Shown piece after piece: positions 55,358 to 64,000 of a stretch of DNA of 64,000 bases (the first letter of the stretch is position 1; each line of letters begins with the position of its first letter). The DNA lies in contig NZ_AP022586.1 in NCBI RefSeq assembly GCF_010731695.1, positions 62,001-126,000 of the forward strand, given 5' to 3'. This stretch comes from Mycolicibacterium litorale. GTDB lineage: Bacteria > Actinomycetota > Actinomycetes > Mycobacteriales > Mycobacteriaceae. The notes beneath the pieces were generated by a model, which was not told the origin of the DNA, ran no database searches, and saw nothing but the letters and a program-made list of their open reading frames with translations. Position numbers and translations under genes: made by a program.

Positions 55358-56713
55358 GTGGACAACACGCTCGCCTACATCGACCAGGCATCCTTTCTCG
55401 GGCTGCGGGCGCTCGGCCGGGGGCCACTCATCCAGTTCACCTGGGTGTACGACCGGCCCGTCGACCTCGACGGCCTGCGCCGGTTCCACCGCAACCTGGG
55501 GCACGGTCTGCTGGGTCGGCGCGTCGAACGGTCGCCGCTGCCGTTCGGACGGCACCGCTGGGTCGCCGACACCGGGCCCGCAAACCTCGACATCGCCGCC
55601 GACGACCGTCCGCGTCACGAGGTGTGGGCATGGGCCGACGAGCGGGCGGACCTGCCGATAGACCCCGAATACGGACCGCAGTGGCACCTCGGCGTCCAAC
55701 CGCTGATTGGTGGTGGCGGCGCGGTCAGCCTCGTGGTCTCCCACACCACCGGCGACGGGCTGGCCATCTGCAACGCGGTGGCCGACGCCGTGAACGGTGT
55801 CCGGCGCGACCTCGGATATCCGCTGCCGTCATCACGCAGCCGCCGAGAAGCCATGGCCGAAGACGCCCGCCAGGCCGTCCGCGGCATCCCCGAGATCGGG
55901 CGGGCGATCGCGGCGACGGTGCGGGTGGCGCGCTCGCAGCGCGACGAACTCGCGTCGTCGATGTCGTCGGCGCGTGCCCAGGTGGTCACTGGTGAGACGC
56001 GGACCGTGGTGGCGCCCTGTGTGCTGGCGCTGCTCGCCGTCGATCACTGGGACTCCCGCGCGAAAGAGCTTGGCGGCAACAGTAATTCGCTGCTCGCCGG
56101 CTTCGCTGCGCGGGTCGGATACCTGCTGGGCCGCACCGACGACGCCGGGCTGGTCACCCTGTCCTACCCGGTCAGCGAACGCGTCGCGGGCGATACCCGC
56201 GGCAACGCGCTGACCGAGGCCAGGATGCAGGCCGACCCGGTCAAGGTCACCACCGATCTGACCGAGTTGCGCGCCACCATGAAACGCGAATTCGCCTCGT
56301 TGCGTGACAAGCCCAACGAGCTGCTCGAACCGCTGCCCCTCACGCCGCTGACCCCGCGGGTGCTCGTGCGGCGGCTGGAGTCGATGATCGTCGAGCGCGG
56401 CGCCCCCATCGGGTGCTCGAACCTCGGCGACCTCGATCCCGCCGTGAACCGGCCGGACGGGACGGACGCCGCGTTGTTGGCGCCGCGCATCGTCGAGCCG
56501 AAGATCACCACCACGATCCTCGACAAGTCGGGCGGTCTGCTGTTCATCGGCTCGTGCCGCCTCAACGGCCAGGTCTCGGTCACGGTGGCATCGTGGCGGC
56601 CCGGCGGGCAGAACACCAAGGACGCGTTGCGGGAGGTGGTCGAGCAGGCGCTGACCGACCTCGGCCTCACCGGCACCGTCGAACCCCAACCTCACAGTCT
56701 CCGCAAGGCTTGA
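55358..56713 (+). CDS. Acyltransferase-like protein with HxxxDG motif
   Basis: A 451-residue protein resembling the wax-ester-synthase/condensation-domain superfamily: VSHTTGDGLAI provides the H-x-x-x-D-G active-site pattern, and the C-terminal half has the second domain ending in IGSCRLNGQVSVTVASW. Mycobacteria carry many of these; the acyl acceptor is unknown. The GTG at 55358 lies seven bases after TAGAGT (55345-55350), suggesting leaderless translation; GTG 55349 is the alternative. Confidence 0.75.
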   Translation: MDNTLAYIDQASFLGLRALGRGPLIQFTWVYDRPVDLDGLRRFHRNLGHGLLGRRVERSPLPFGRHRWVADTGPANLDIAADDRPRHEVWAWADERADLPIDPEYGPQWHLGVQPLIGGGGAVSLVVSHTTGDGLAICNAVADAVNGVRRDLGYPLPSSRSRREAMAEDARQAVRGIPEIGRAIAATVRVARSQRDELASSMSSARAQVVTGETRTVVAPCVLALLAVDHWDSRAKELGGNSNSLLAGFAARVGYLLGRTDDAGLVTLSYPVSERVAGDTRGNALTEARMQADPVKVTTDLTELRATMKREFASLRDKPNELLEPLPLTPLTPRVLVRRLESMIVERGAPIGCSNLGDLDPAVNRPDGTDAALLAPRIVEPKITTTILDKSGGLLFIGSCRLNGQVSVTVASWRPGGQNTKDALREVVEQALTDLGLTGTVEPQPHSLRKA

Positions 56714-56769
56714 TAACAAGCGGGTCAAGGCCCGCGCTGCGCGTCGGTGATCGCCGCGCCCGCTGTTAG

Positions 56770-57855
<1,086 letters not shown>

Positions 57856-57874
57856 CGCCGAGGGGGATTCGCGA

Positions 57875-58330
57875 ATGAAGGTCTGTCGAGCCGGGGGAGC
57901 CACCTCGATCGCGCTGGTCGGGGTGGTCGCACTGTCCGCCTCGGCGGCCGCCACCCCACCCGAAGGCGACGTGGAACGCACCGACCTCGCCAAGGGCGAC
58001 ACCACCTCGGCGGTGTCCATCACGTCAGCCGACGGCCAGCCGACCACCCTGCTGGTGCAGCAGCTGGTGATGCATCCGGGCTCCAGCAGCGGCTGGCACA
58101 CCCATCCCGGCCCGGAGCACTCGGTGATCACGACCGGCACCGTCGAGCTGCAGACCGCCGGCGACTGCGCGGTCGTGCCGTACGGGGCGGGGCAATCGGT
58201 ATTCATCCCCGCCGGCGTGGCCCACCGGGTCGCCAACGGGACACCGCACGACGCTGGCGTCGTCGCGACCTACACGGTGCCCGCCGGTGCACCGGTGCGG
58301 GCCGACTCACCCGACGTGTGCGGCAAGTAA
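57875..58330 (+). CDS. Secreted cupin-domain protein
   Basis: A 151-residue exported single-cupin protein. Signal peptide (1-28) then a cupin with the metal-ligand pattern HPGSSSGWHTHPGPEHSVITTG split over the strand and FIPAGVAHRVAN. Two Cys (GDCAV and DVCGK) may pair. Start ATG with GGGGGA upstream. It follows the mycolyltransferase by 19 bases; the link may be only positional. The last 13 bases overlap the amidase gene. Confidence 0.78.
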   Translation: MKVCRAGGATSIALVGVVALSASAAATPPEGDVERTDLAKGDTTSAVSITSADGQPTTLLVQQLVMHPGSSSGWHTHPGPEHSVITTGTVELQTAGDCAVVPYGAGQSVFIPAGVAHRVANGTPHDAGVVATYTVPAGAPVRADSPDVCGK

Positions 58331-58935
58331 CGGGCTGGACCGGCGACCCGGTCTGGCTCGCCGACGTCCTGCGCGCCGAGGGACTTCCGGTCGTCGAGTA
58401 CCCCGGCTGGCTGCGGCGCGGCCACGGCGATTTCCGCGACATCCGCGGGGTGATGGTGCACCACACCGGATCGGATCACGCCACCGCCGCGTCCATCGCC
58501 GGCGGACACCCGGACCTGCCGGGGCCGCTGTCGCAGCTGCACATCGGCCGCGACGGCACGGTGACCACGGTCGCCGCCGGGGTGGCCTGGCATGCGGGCG
58601 CGGGACGGCACCCGTGGTTGCCGACCAACATGGCGAACTGGCACACGATCGGGATCGAATGCGCCAACAGCGGGACCAGCCCGACCGCCGCCCACCGGAC
58701 GAACTGGCCCGACGCCCAGTACGCCGCGCTGGTGCGGACGTGTGCGGCCATCAGTCGGCGCATCGGCGTCAGCGCCGCCCGCACCATCGCGCACCGGGAG
58801 TATGCAGGGCGGGCGCAGGGCAAATGGGATCCCGGTGCGATCGACATGGAGATCCTGCGCCGCGATATCCAGGTGCGGATCGGCTCGGCGGACGATCCCG
58901 CACCGCGCCCGGCGCCGACGCAGACGCAGACGTAG
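58318..58935 (+). CDS. N-acetylmuramoyl-L-alanine amidase (PGRP fold)
   Basis: A 205-residue amidase-2 family domain: VMVHHTGSDH and SQLHIGRDGTV, NWHTIGIECAN, and C-terminal AHREYAGRAQGKWDPG supply the zinc ligands and catalytic Lys/Asp expected. It cuts the lactyl-peptide bond of peptidoglycan. No signal peptide is visible with this GTG start, so it might be exported otherwise or resemble phage-type lysins. A Pro/Gln/Thr tail closes it. The start overlaps the cupin gene in another frame. Confidence 0.8.
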   Translation: MRQVTGWTGDPVWLADVLRAEGLPVVEYPGWLRRGHGDFRDIRGVMVHHTGSDHATAASIAGGHPDLPGPLSQLHIGRDGTVTTVAAGVAWHAGAGRHPWLPTNMANWHTIGIECANSGTSPTAAHRTNWPDAQYAALVRTCAAISRRIGVSAARTIAHREYAGRAQGKWDPGAIDMEILRRDIQVRIGSADDPAPRPAPTQTQT

Positions 58936-59413
58936 ACGCCGCGACCCGGCGCACGCACCGGAAACGCCCCGCCAGCGAACAGTCACCGGACCGTGACGGC
59001 GGTGGACAAAGCGCCTGGCAACCGGCCGGTGCGCCGCGCGATCCCCACCTTGAGGCAGAGTGCGAGTTTGCTGGCGTGTCGCAGTGTGATCTCCGGCTCA
59101 TTTTTCGCGCCAAAGGTAAGAAATCGTGATTTCCGAGAGTTCGACGTTTGATCATGCCTGATTTGCACGCCGGCAACTCAACGCAGCTCGCAGCCGATAG
59201 CGACGTTGCTGCGGCGAGGTCACAATCGCATAACGAAGAGTTCTCTAAGCATGGTCTGAGAGTCTCCGCAACCCGGGTGTACACAGGACGAAATCATCGT
59301 GAAAGGGCGGGTTGCGCCGTCGCTAGACTCAGTTCAGACCGCGCCGTCCCGGCGCGATGGACGACTGAAATCGACGGCCGGTGCACGCCATACCGGCGGA
59401 GGTGCCGAGAACC
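58936..59413. other. Intergenic region with possible promoter
   Basis: About 480 bases, less GC-rich than the flanks around 59100-59260. No supported gene. TAGACT at 59324-59329 is a fair -10 for the beta-propeller gene starting at 59414. The length leaves room for a small RNA or a long 5' leader, but I see no specific structure. Confidence 0.4.
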
Positions 59414-60481
59414 ATGGCAAATATCTTCACGCGTAAGAAAACGCCCCTGACCGCCCCGGAAGCGGTGGGGATGACCGCATTCGACCCCGAGGTCGCCGTC
59501 CTCGACGTCACCGCGATGCCCCGCGGACCGGTCGGCGACATCGCCATCGACGGCGCCTCCGGCGTCGTGGTGGCCACCAACCCCGGCGATCGCTCGATCT
59601 CCGTACTCGATGCCGAGACCCTGGGCGTCGACAAGGTCGTCGCGGTGGGCGGTGACCCCACCCTGGTCGCAGTGGCCGAAGACCGCGCATACGTCGCCAC
59701 CTCGTCGCTGCAGCACGACGCCGTCACCGTGGTCGACACCCGGGCGGGCACCGTGATCGCGCGCTACCAGCTCGCGTTCAGCGCCACGGCGATGACGATC
59801 AGCCCCGACGGCAAGCGGCTGTACGTCGGCCGCACGGGTGACGACACCGTCGACGTCGCGGTGATCGACACCGCCGCCGAACGCATCGGCACCATCGGTA
59901 TCGGCTACCGGCCCGGCACCAGCGTGGACGCTGTGCGCGTCGACGGCGCCGGCCGCCGCCTCTACGTCGCGACGACCAGTCTGGCCGGCAGCGCGCTGCT
60001 GACCATCGACACCGAGACCGCGCGGGTCGTGCGCCGGCTGCGGCTCGCCTCGCCGATCCGCGATCTGGCCCTCGGAGCCGACGGTCTGGCCTACGTGCTG
60101 CGCTCGGACCGTCGCTACGGCGGCAGCATCGACGTGATCGACCTGTCCGCCAACGCGGTCGCCGACTCGGTGGCGATCGGCGGTGCGCCGACGCAATTGG
60201 CGGTCAGCCCCGACGGCACCCGCGCGTACGTCGTCGACTACGACCGCGTCGCGGTGTTCGACACGCTGACCACCGAGATCGTCGACGAGATCACCGGCGA
60301 CGCACGCCCGGCCGGCGTGGCGGTGCGTGCCGACGGCCGTCGGCTCTACGTCGCCGACTTCGCCGGAGCCATGACCTCGCTGGCGGTCCCGGCGTCGGCC
60401 ATGCCGCGGGTGTACTCGCCGTTCGCCGCCACGGACAAGATCCTGCGGCCCGACGTCCGCCAGCTCTCGCCCGCCGTCTAG
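59414..60481 (+). CDS. YncE-like beta-propeller protein
   Basis: A 355-residue repeat protein made of about seven blades of the YVTN/SMP-30 type (VLDVTAMPRGPVGDIAIDG, ISPDGKRLYVGRTG, VSPDGTRAYVVDYD, VRADGRRLYVADF). No signal peptide is evident, so it may be cytoplasmic or leave by another route. Propellers of this type usually mediate binding. ATG chosen because no earlier codon has better context. Convergent with the response regulator gene. Confidence 0.8.
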   Translation: MANIFTRKKTPLTAPEAVGMTAFDPEVAVLDVTAMPRGPVGDIAIDGASGVVVATNPGDRSISVLDAETLGVDKVVAVGGDPTLVAVAEDRAYVATSSLQHDAVTVVDTRAGTVIARYQLAFSATAMTISPDGKRLYVGRTGDDTVDVAVIDTAAERIGTIGIGYRPGTSVDAVRVDGAGRRLYVATTSLAGSALLTIDTETARVVRRLRLASPIRDLALGADGLAYVLRSDRRYGGSIDVIDLSANAVADSVAIGGAPTQLAVSPDGTRAYVVDYDRVAVFDTLTTEIVDEITGDARPAGVAVRADGRRLYVADFAGAMTSLAVPASAMPRVYSPFAATDKILRPDVRQLSPAV

Positions 60482-60485
60482 CGGA

Positions 60486-61187
60486 TCAGCGCCACTGGTA
60501 ACGCGTCTTCGGGCGGCCGGCCTTGCCGTAGTCGGTGAGGCGGGTGAGCGTGCCGTCGTCGGCCAGCCGTTCGAGGTAGCGCCACGCCGTCACGCGCGAC
60601 ACCCCCACCTGAGCGGCGGCCTGGTCGGCAGTCAGCCCCTCCGCCGAATCCCGTACCGCTCTGGCGATCTCGTCGGTCGTACCCGGCGCCGCGCCCTTCG
60701 GTGCCGCCACCCGTTCGGCCGAGCCGCGCAGTTCCGCCAGCGCCCGGTCGACTTCGGCCTGACTGGCCGCGTCGATCCCGGCCGGCAGGGCCTCGCGGTA
60801 GCGGCGGTAGCGCTCGAGCCGATCCCGGAACGCGGCGAACGTGAACGGTTTCAGCAGATACGCCAGCGCGCCGTGCGACACCGCCGCGCGCACCATCTCC
60901 AGATCCCGTTCCGAGGTGATCGCGATGATGTCGGGCGCGGGACGAAGTCCCGACAGGCTGGAGGCCAGTGCGATGCCGGTGGCGTCGGGCAGACCGAGGT
61001 CGAGCAGCACCAGGTCGATCGGGTGTTCGCCGGAGGCCGCACCGGCCGCCGCGCGCATCGCGTCACGGGCGGTGTGGACGACGGCGGTCGTGGTGAATCC
61101 GGCCAGCCGGGACAGGTACGTGTGATGCGCCTCGGCGATCAGCGGATCGTCCTCGACGATGAGCACGTTGATCGGCGGCGCGGTCAC
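60486..61187 (-). CDS. CitB/DcuR-type response regulator
   Basis: A 233-residue regulator: receiver with VEDDPLIAEAHHTYL, phospho-acceptor Asp in LVLLDLGLPD and Lys in LLKPF, followed by a helix-turn-helix (LTADQAAAQVGVSRVTAWRYLERL) typical of the CitB group. It overlaps the sensor gene by four bases. Such systems sense citrate or C4-dicarboxylates and induce their transporters, consistent with the divergent symporter gene. Confidence 0.9.
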   Translation of the reverse strand: MTAPPINVLIVEDDPLIAEAHHTYLSRLAGFTTTAVVHTARDAMRAAAGAASGEHPIDLVLLDLGLPDATGIALASSLSGLRPAPDIIAITSERDLEMVRAAVSHGALAYLLKPFTFAAFRDRLERYRRYREALPAGIDAASQAEVDRALAELRGSAERVAAPKGAAPGTTDEIARAVRDSAEGLTADQAAAQVGVSRVTAWRYLERLADDGTLTRLTDYGKAGRPKTRYQWR

Positions 61188-62740
61188 GCCCGCTCCAGCG
61201 GCACCGTCACGGTCACCACCGAACCGTAGGACACGTCCGCGGTGATCGTCCCGCGGTGGCGGGTGACCACCTGGCCGACCAGCGCCAGGCCGAGGCCGTG
61301 GTGTGCCGGATCGTCACCCGACTTCGTCGAATAACCCCGCCGCATGGCCCGCGCGAACGTCGCGGGGTCCATCCCCGGGCCGCTGTCGGCCACCCGCATC
61401 AGCAGGCGGCGCTCGTCCTGGTTGACCGTCACCTCGACCCACGGGTCGTCACGGTCGCAGGCGTCCATCGCGTTGTCGACGAGATTGCCCAGCACCGTGA
61501 CCATCTCCTGGCCGGACAACGCCTCGCTGTGCGACGGCAGGTGCGTGTCCTCGGTGACGGTCAGTGCGATACCCCGCTCGTCGGCCTGCGCCGTCTTCCC
61601 CAGAAGCAGCGCCACCAGGGCGGGTTCGGCCACGGCCTGCGAGAGGCGGTCGACGAGGCGCTGCGACAACTCGAGTTCGTGCGTGGCGAAGCGGACGGCG
61701 TCGTCGGGCCTGCCCATCTCCACCATCGTGACCACGGTGTGCAGCTTGTTCGCCGCCTCGTGCGCCTGCGCCCGCAGCGAATCGGTGAGCACCTGCAGCG
61801 AGCTGAGTTCGCCCAGCGCGCCCTGCAATTCGGTGCGGTCGCGGATCGTCACGACCTCCGAATCGGATCCGGCGACCCGCGAGCGGTTGACCACCAGCAC
61901 CCGCTCGTCGGTGACGTGCACCTCGTCGCGCACCCCCGGATCCGAGGTCTGCAGGAACAGGGGCAGCTGCGTGACGTCGATTCGCCCGGGTGGCAGGGCG
62001 AGCAGCCGGCGCGCCTCGTCGTTGACCAGCGCCACCCCGTCGCGTCCGAGCACGATCAGCCCTTCGGACACCGAATGCAGGATGGCGTCGTGGTGTTCGT
62101 ACATCACGCGCAGTTCGTCGGGCCGCAGGCCGTGGGTCTGGCGCAGCAGGCGGCGGCGGATCAGCCACAGGCCGACCGACGAAACCAGCACGGCGGCAAG
62201 GGTCACCGCGGCGATCGTCGGAACCTGCGCGCGCCAGCGCTGCGCCAGCGTCTGCTGGGTGATGCCCGCCGAGACGAGCCCGACGATGCGCCCGGCCCCG
62301 TCCCGTACCGGCGCCACCGCGCGGATCGACGGGCCGAGCGTTCCGGTGTAGACCTCGCTGAACGTCTCCCCGCGCAGCGCGGGTTCCGTCGTCCCGAGGT
62401 AGCGGCCGCCGATCTGCTGCGGATCGGTGTGGGTGAAGCGGATGCCGTCAGGCGCCATGATCGTGATGAACGCGATGCCGGTCTGGGTGCGGACCGCCTC
62501 GGTGACCGGTTGCAGAAGCTCTGTCGCCCTGCCGGATTCGATCGCTTCGACGGTCGAGGGCGAATCGGCGAGCGCGGTGGCGACGCCGACCACCTGCTGG
62601 CGGGCCGCCTCGTCGCCGTCACGGCGGGCGTCGAGGAGCGCCAGCGCGCTGCCGGCGAGCACGATCACCGCGATCACCACGATCTGGAGTGCGATGGCCT
62701 GCCCCGCCAACGATCGGGGCCAGGGACGCCTCACCCACAC
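61184..62740 (-). CDS. CitA/DcuS-type sensor kinase
   Basis: A 518-residue membrane kinase: N-terminal helix (about 12-33), extracytoplasmic PAS-like sensor domain (about 35-170, with IRFTHTDPQQIGGRYLG), second helix (about 172-195), cytoplasmic PAS (about 215-300), then the dimerisation box AHEAANKLHTVV and an ATPase domain (DNAMDACDRD, GPGMDP, HHGLGLALVGQV). The sensor fold and gene context point to a carboxylate ligand. Upstream partner is the symporter at 62832, transcribed divergently. Confidence 0.9.
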   Translation of the reverse strand: MWVRRPWPRSLAGQAIALQIVVIAVIVLAGSALALLDARRDGDEAARQQVVGVATALADSPSTVEAIESGRATELLQPVTEAVRTQTGIAFITIMAPDGIRFTHTDPQQIGGRYLGTTEPALRGETFSEVYTGTLGPSIRAVAPVRDGAGRIVGLVSAGITQQTLAQRWRAQVPTIAAVTLAAVLVSSVGLWLIRRRLLRQTHGLRPDELRVMYEHHDAILHSVSEGLIVLGRDGVALVNDEARRLLALPPGRIDVTQLPLFLQTSDPGVRDEVHVTDERVLVVNRSRVAGSDSEVVTIRDRTELQGALGELSSLQVLTDSLRAQAHEAANKLHTVVTMVEMGRPDDAVRFATHELELSQRLVDRLSQAVAEPALVALLLGKTAQADERGIALTVTEDTHLPSHSEALSGQEMVTVLGNLVDNAMDACDRDDPWVEVTVNQDERRLLMRVADSGPGMDPATFARAMRRGYSTKSGDDPAHHGLGLALVGQVVTRHRGTITADVSYGSVVTVTVPLERA

Positions 62741-62831
62741 CTCCGTTGAACGAAATGAACTAAAACGTGACCTGGCTCACGTCCTCGCCGAACCTACTTG
62801 CAGACCGCACCCGATGTCGACCTGGAGGATC

Positions 62832-64000
62832 CATGAGCGTCACCCTCGAACCACCGCCCGAGGCGGCCACGCCGCGGCGCGACCGCACCCACTGGCTCTA
62901 CATCGCCGTCATCGTGGCGGTAGTGGCCGGCGTCGCCGTCGGCATCCTGGCTCCCGCGGTCGGCAAGAGCGTCGGCGTGCTCGGCACGATGTTCGTCGAC
63001 CTGATCAAGATGATGATCGCCCCGGTCATCTTCTGCACGATCGTGCTGGGCATCGGATCGGTGCGCAAGGCCGCCACCGTCGGCAAGGTCGGCGGGCTGG
63101 CCTTCGCCTACTTCCTCGTGATGTCCACCTTCGCCCTGGCGATCGGTCTGGTGGTCGGCAACGTGCTGCACCCGGGCAGCGGTATGAACCTCTCGGAGAG
63201 CGCCGCGGGCAAGGGCGCCGAACTGGCCGAGAAGGCCCACGAATCGGGCGGTCTCATGGACTTCGTCCAGGGCATCATCCCCGACACCCTGTTCTCGGCA
63301 CTGACCGCGGGCAGCGTGCTGCAGGCTCTGTTCGTCGCGCTGCTGGTCGGTTTCGCCCTGCAGGCGATGGGTCGCTCCGGTGAGCCGATCCTGCGCGGCG
63401 TCGAGCATCTGCAGAAGCTGGTGTTCAAGATCCTCGTGATGATCCTGTGGCTGGCGCCGATCGGCGCGTTCGGGGCGATCGCCAACGTCGTCGGCCAAAC
63501 CGGTTGGGCCGCAGTCACTCAGCTGCTCACGCTGATGCTCGGCTTCTACGTCACCTGCGCGGTGTTCGTCTTCGGTGTGCTCGGCGTGCTGATGCGGGTG
63601 GTCGCCGGGGTCTCGATCTTCAAGCTGGTGCGCTACCTGGCGCGCGAATACCTGCTTATCGTGTCGACCTCGTCGTCGGAATCCGCGCTGCCGCGACTGA
63701 TCGCGAAGATGGAACACCTCGGCGTGGACCGCAGCACCGTCGGTGTCGTGGTGCCGACCGGCTACTCGTTCAACCTCGATGGCACCGCGATCTACCTGAC
63801 CATGGCGTCGCTGTTCATCGCGGGCGCACTGGGCGATCCGCTGTCGGTGAGCGAGCAGATCGGCCTGCTGGTGTTCATGATCGTCGCCTCGAAGGGCGCG
63901 GCCGGTGTCACCGGCGCCGGGCTGGCCACGCTGGCCGCGGGGCTGCAGAGCCACCGGCCCGACCTGCTCGACGGGGTGGGGTTGATCGTCGGCATCGACC
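62832..64000 (+). CDS. Dicarboxylate/cation symporter (DctA/GltP family), partial
   Basis: The first 389 residues of a transporter that continues past the window. Eight or more helices of the glutamate-transporter fold, with MFVDLIKMMIAPVIFCTI, the serine-rich hairpin STSSSESALPRLIAK and SFNLDGTAIYLTMASLFIA motifs. GGAGG site before ATG. The 91-base divergent gap to the sensor kinase includes an AT-rich stretch (62746-62768) that is the likely target of the response regulator. Cargo likely succinate, malate or fumarate. Confidence 0.9.

Overview
The window looks like chromosome of a mycobacterium, probably a fast-growing Mycolicibacterium-type species. The evidence is high GC, many GTG and leaderless starts, an antigen 85 mycolyltransferase, an R2lox oxidase with every known ligand conserved, RipA/RipB-type peptidoglycan hydrolases, and a block matching M. 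tuberculosis lpqS-cysK2-Rv0849. All names come from reading motifs and gene order; no database search was possible.

Positions 1 to about 40.5 kb are accessory DNA. It opens with a decayed HNH gene. A metal and envelope-stress island follows (1.6-29 kb): three NlpC/P60 hydrolases, an L,D-transpeptidase, a DUF305 lipoprotein beside a histidine kinase/response regulator pair, a BlaI-type repressor with an M56 protease, the lpqS-cysK2-MFS block, an atypical orphan response regulator, a sterol-desaturase-like enzyme with an AraC regulator, and a copper operon (copZ, secreted His-rich protein, CPC-type ATPase, Cys-rich small protein, csoR, CPH-type ATPase). The next part (29-40.5 kb) is a mobile-element backbone: an IetA-like AAA ATPase, a methyltransferase, a zinc-finger protein, an unrecognised four-gene cassette with type VII secretion flavour, a Phd-like antitoxin, a replication-type ATPase, an excisionase and a tyrosine integrase next to a tRNA-Leu. 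A 25-bp piece of the tRNA 3' end recurs at 41118.

The most interesting signal is three separate operator families tying the island together. TACGTA-N5-TACGTA (17 bp) occurs at seven places, most of them directly upstream of the peptidoglycan hydrolases, a lipoprotein, the orphan response regulator and a His-rich membrane protein. TCTTCA-N5-TCTTCA direct repeats precede the DUF305 gene, the two-component locus and the L,D-transpeptidase. TACCCC-N3-GGGGTA occurs three times around the copper genes and fits CsoR. I infer one programme that couples metal or envelope stress to cell-wall remodelling, with the BlaI/M56 pair the best candidate reader of the TACGTA sites.

From about 40.6 kb rightwards the sequence is ordinary chromosome: an F420-type reductase, TetR-R2lox, an SDR, a fused amino-acid ABC importer, redox enzymes, NDH-2, a secreted hydrolase, a divergent SDR/LysR pair, an NCS1 permease, an acyltransferase-like protein, antigen 85, a cupin, an amidase, a beta-propeller, and a CitA/CitB-type two-component system divergent from a dicarboxylate symporter that runs off the end.
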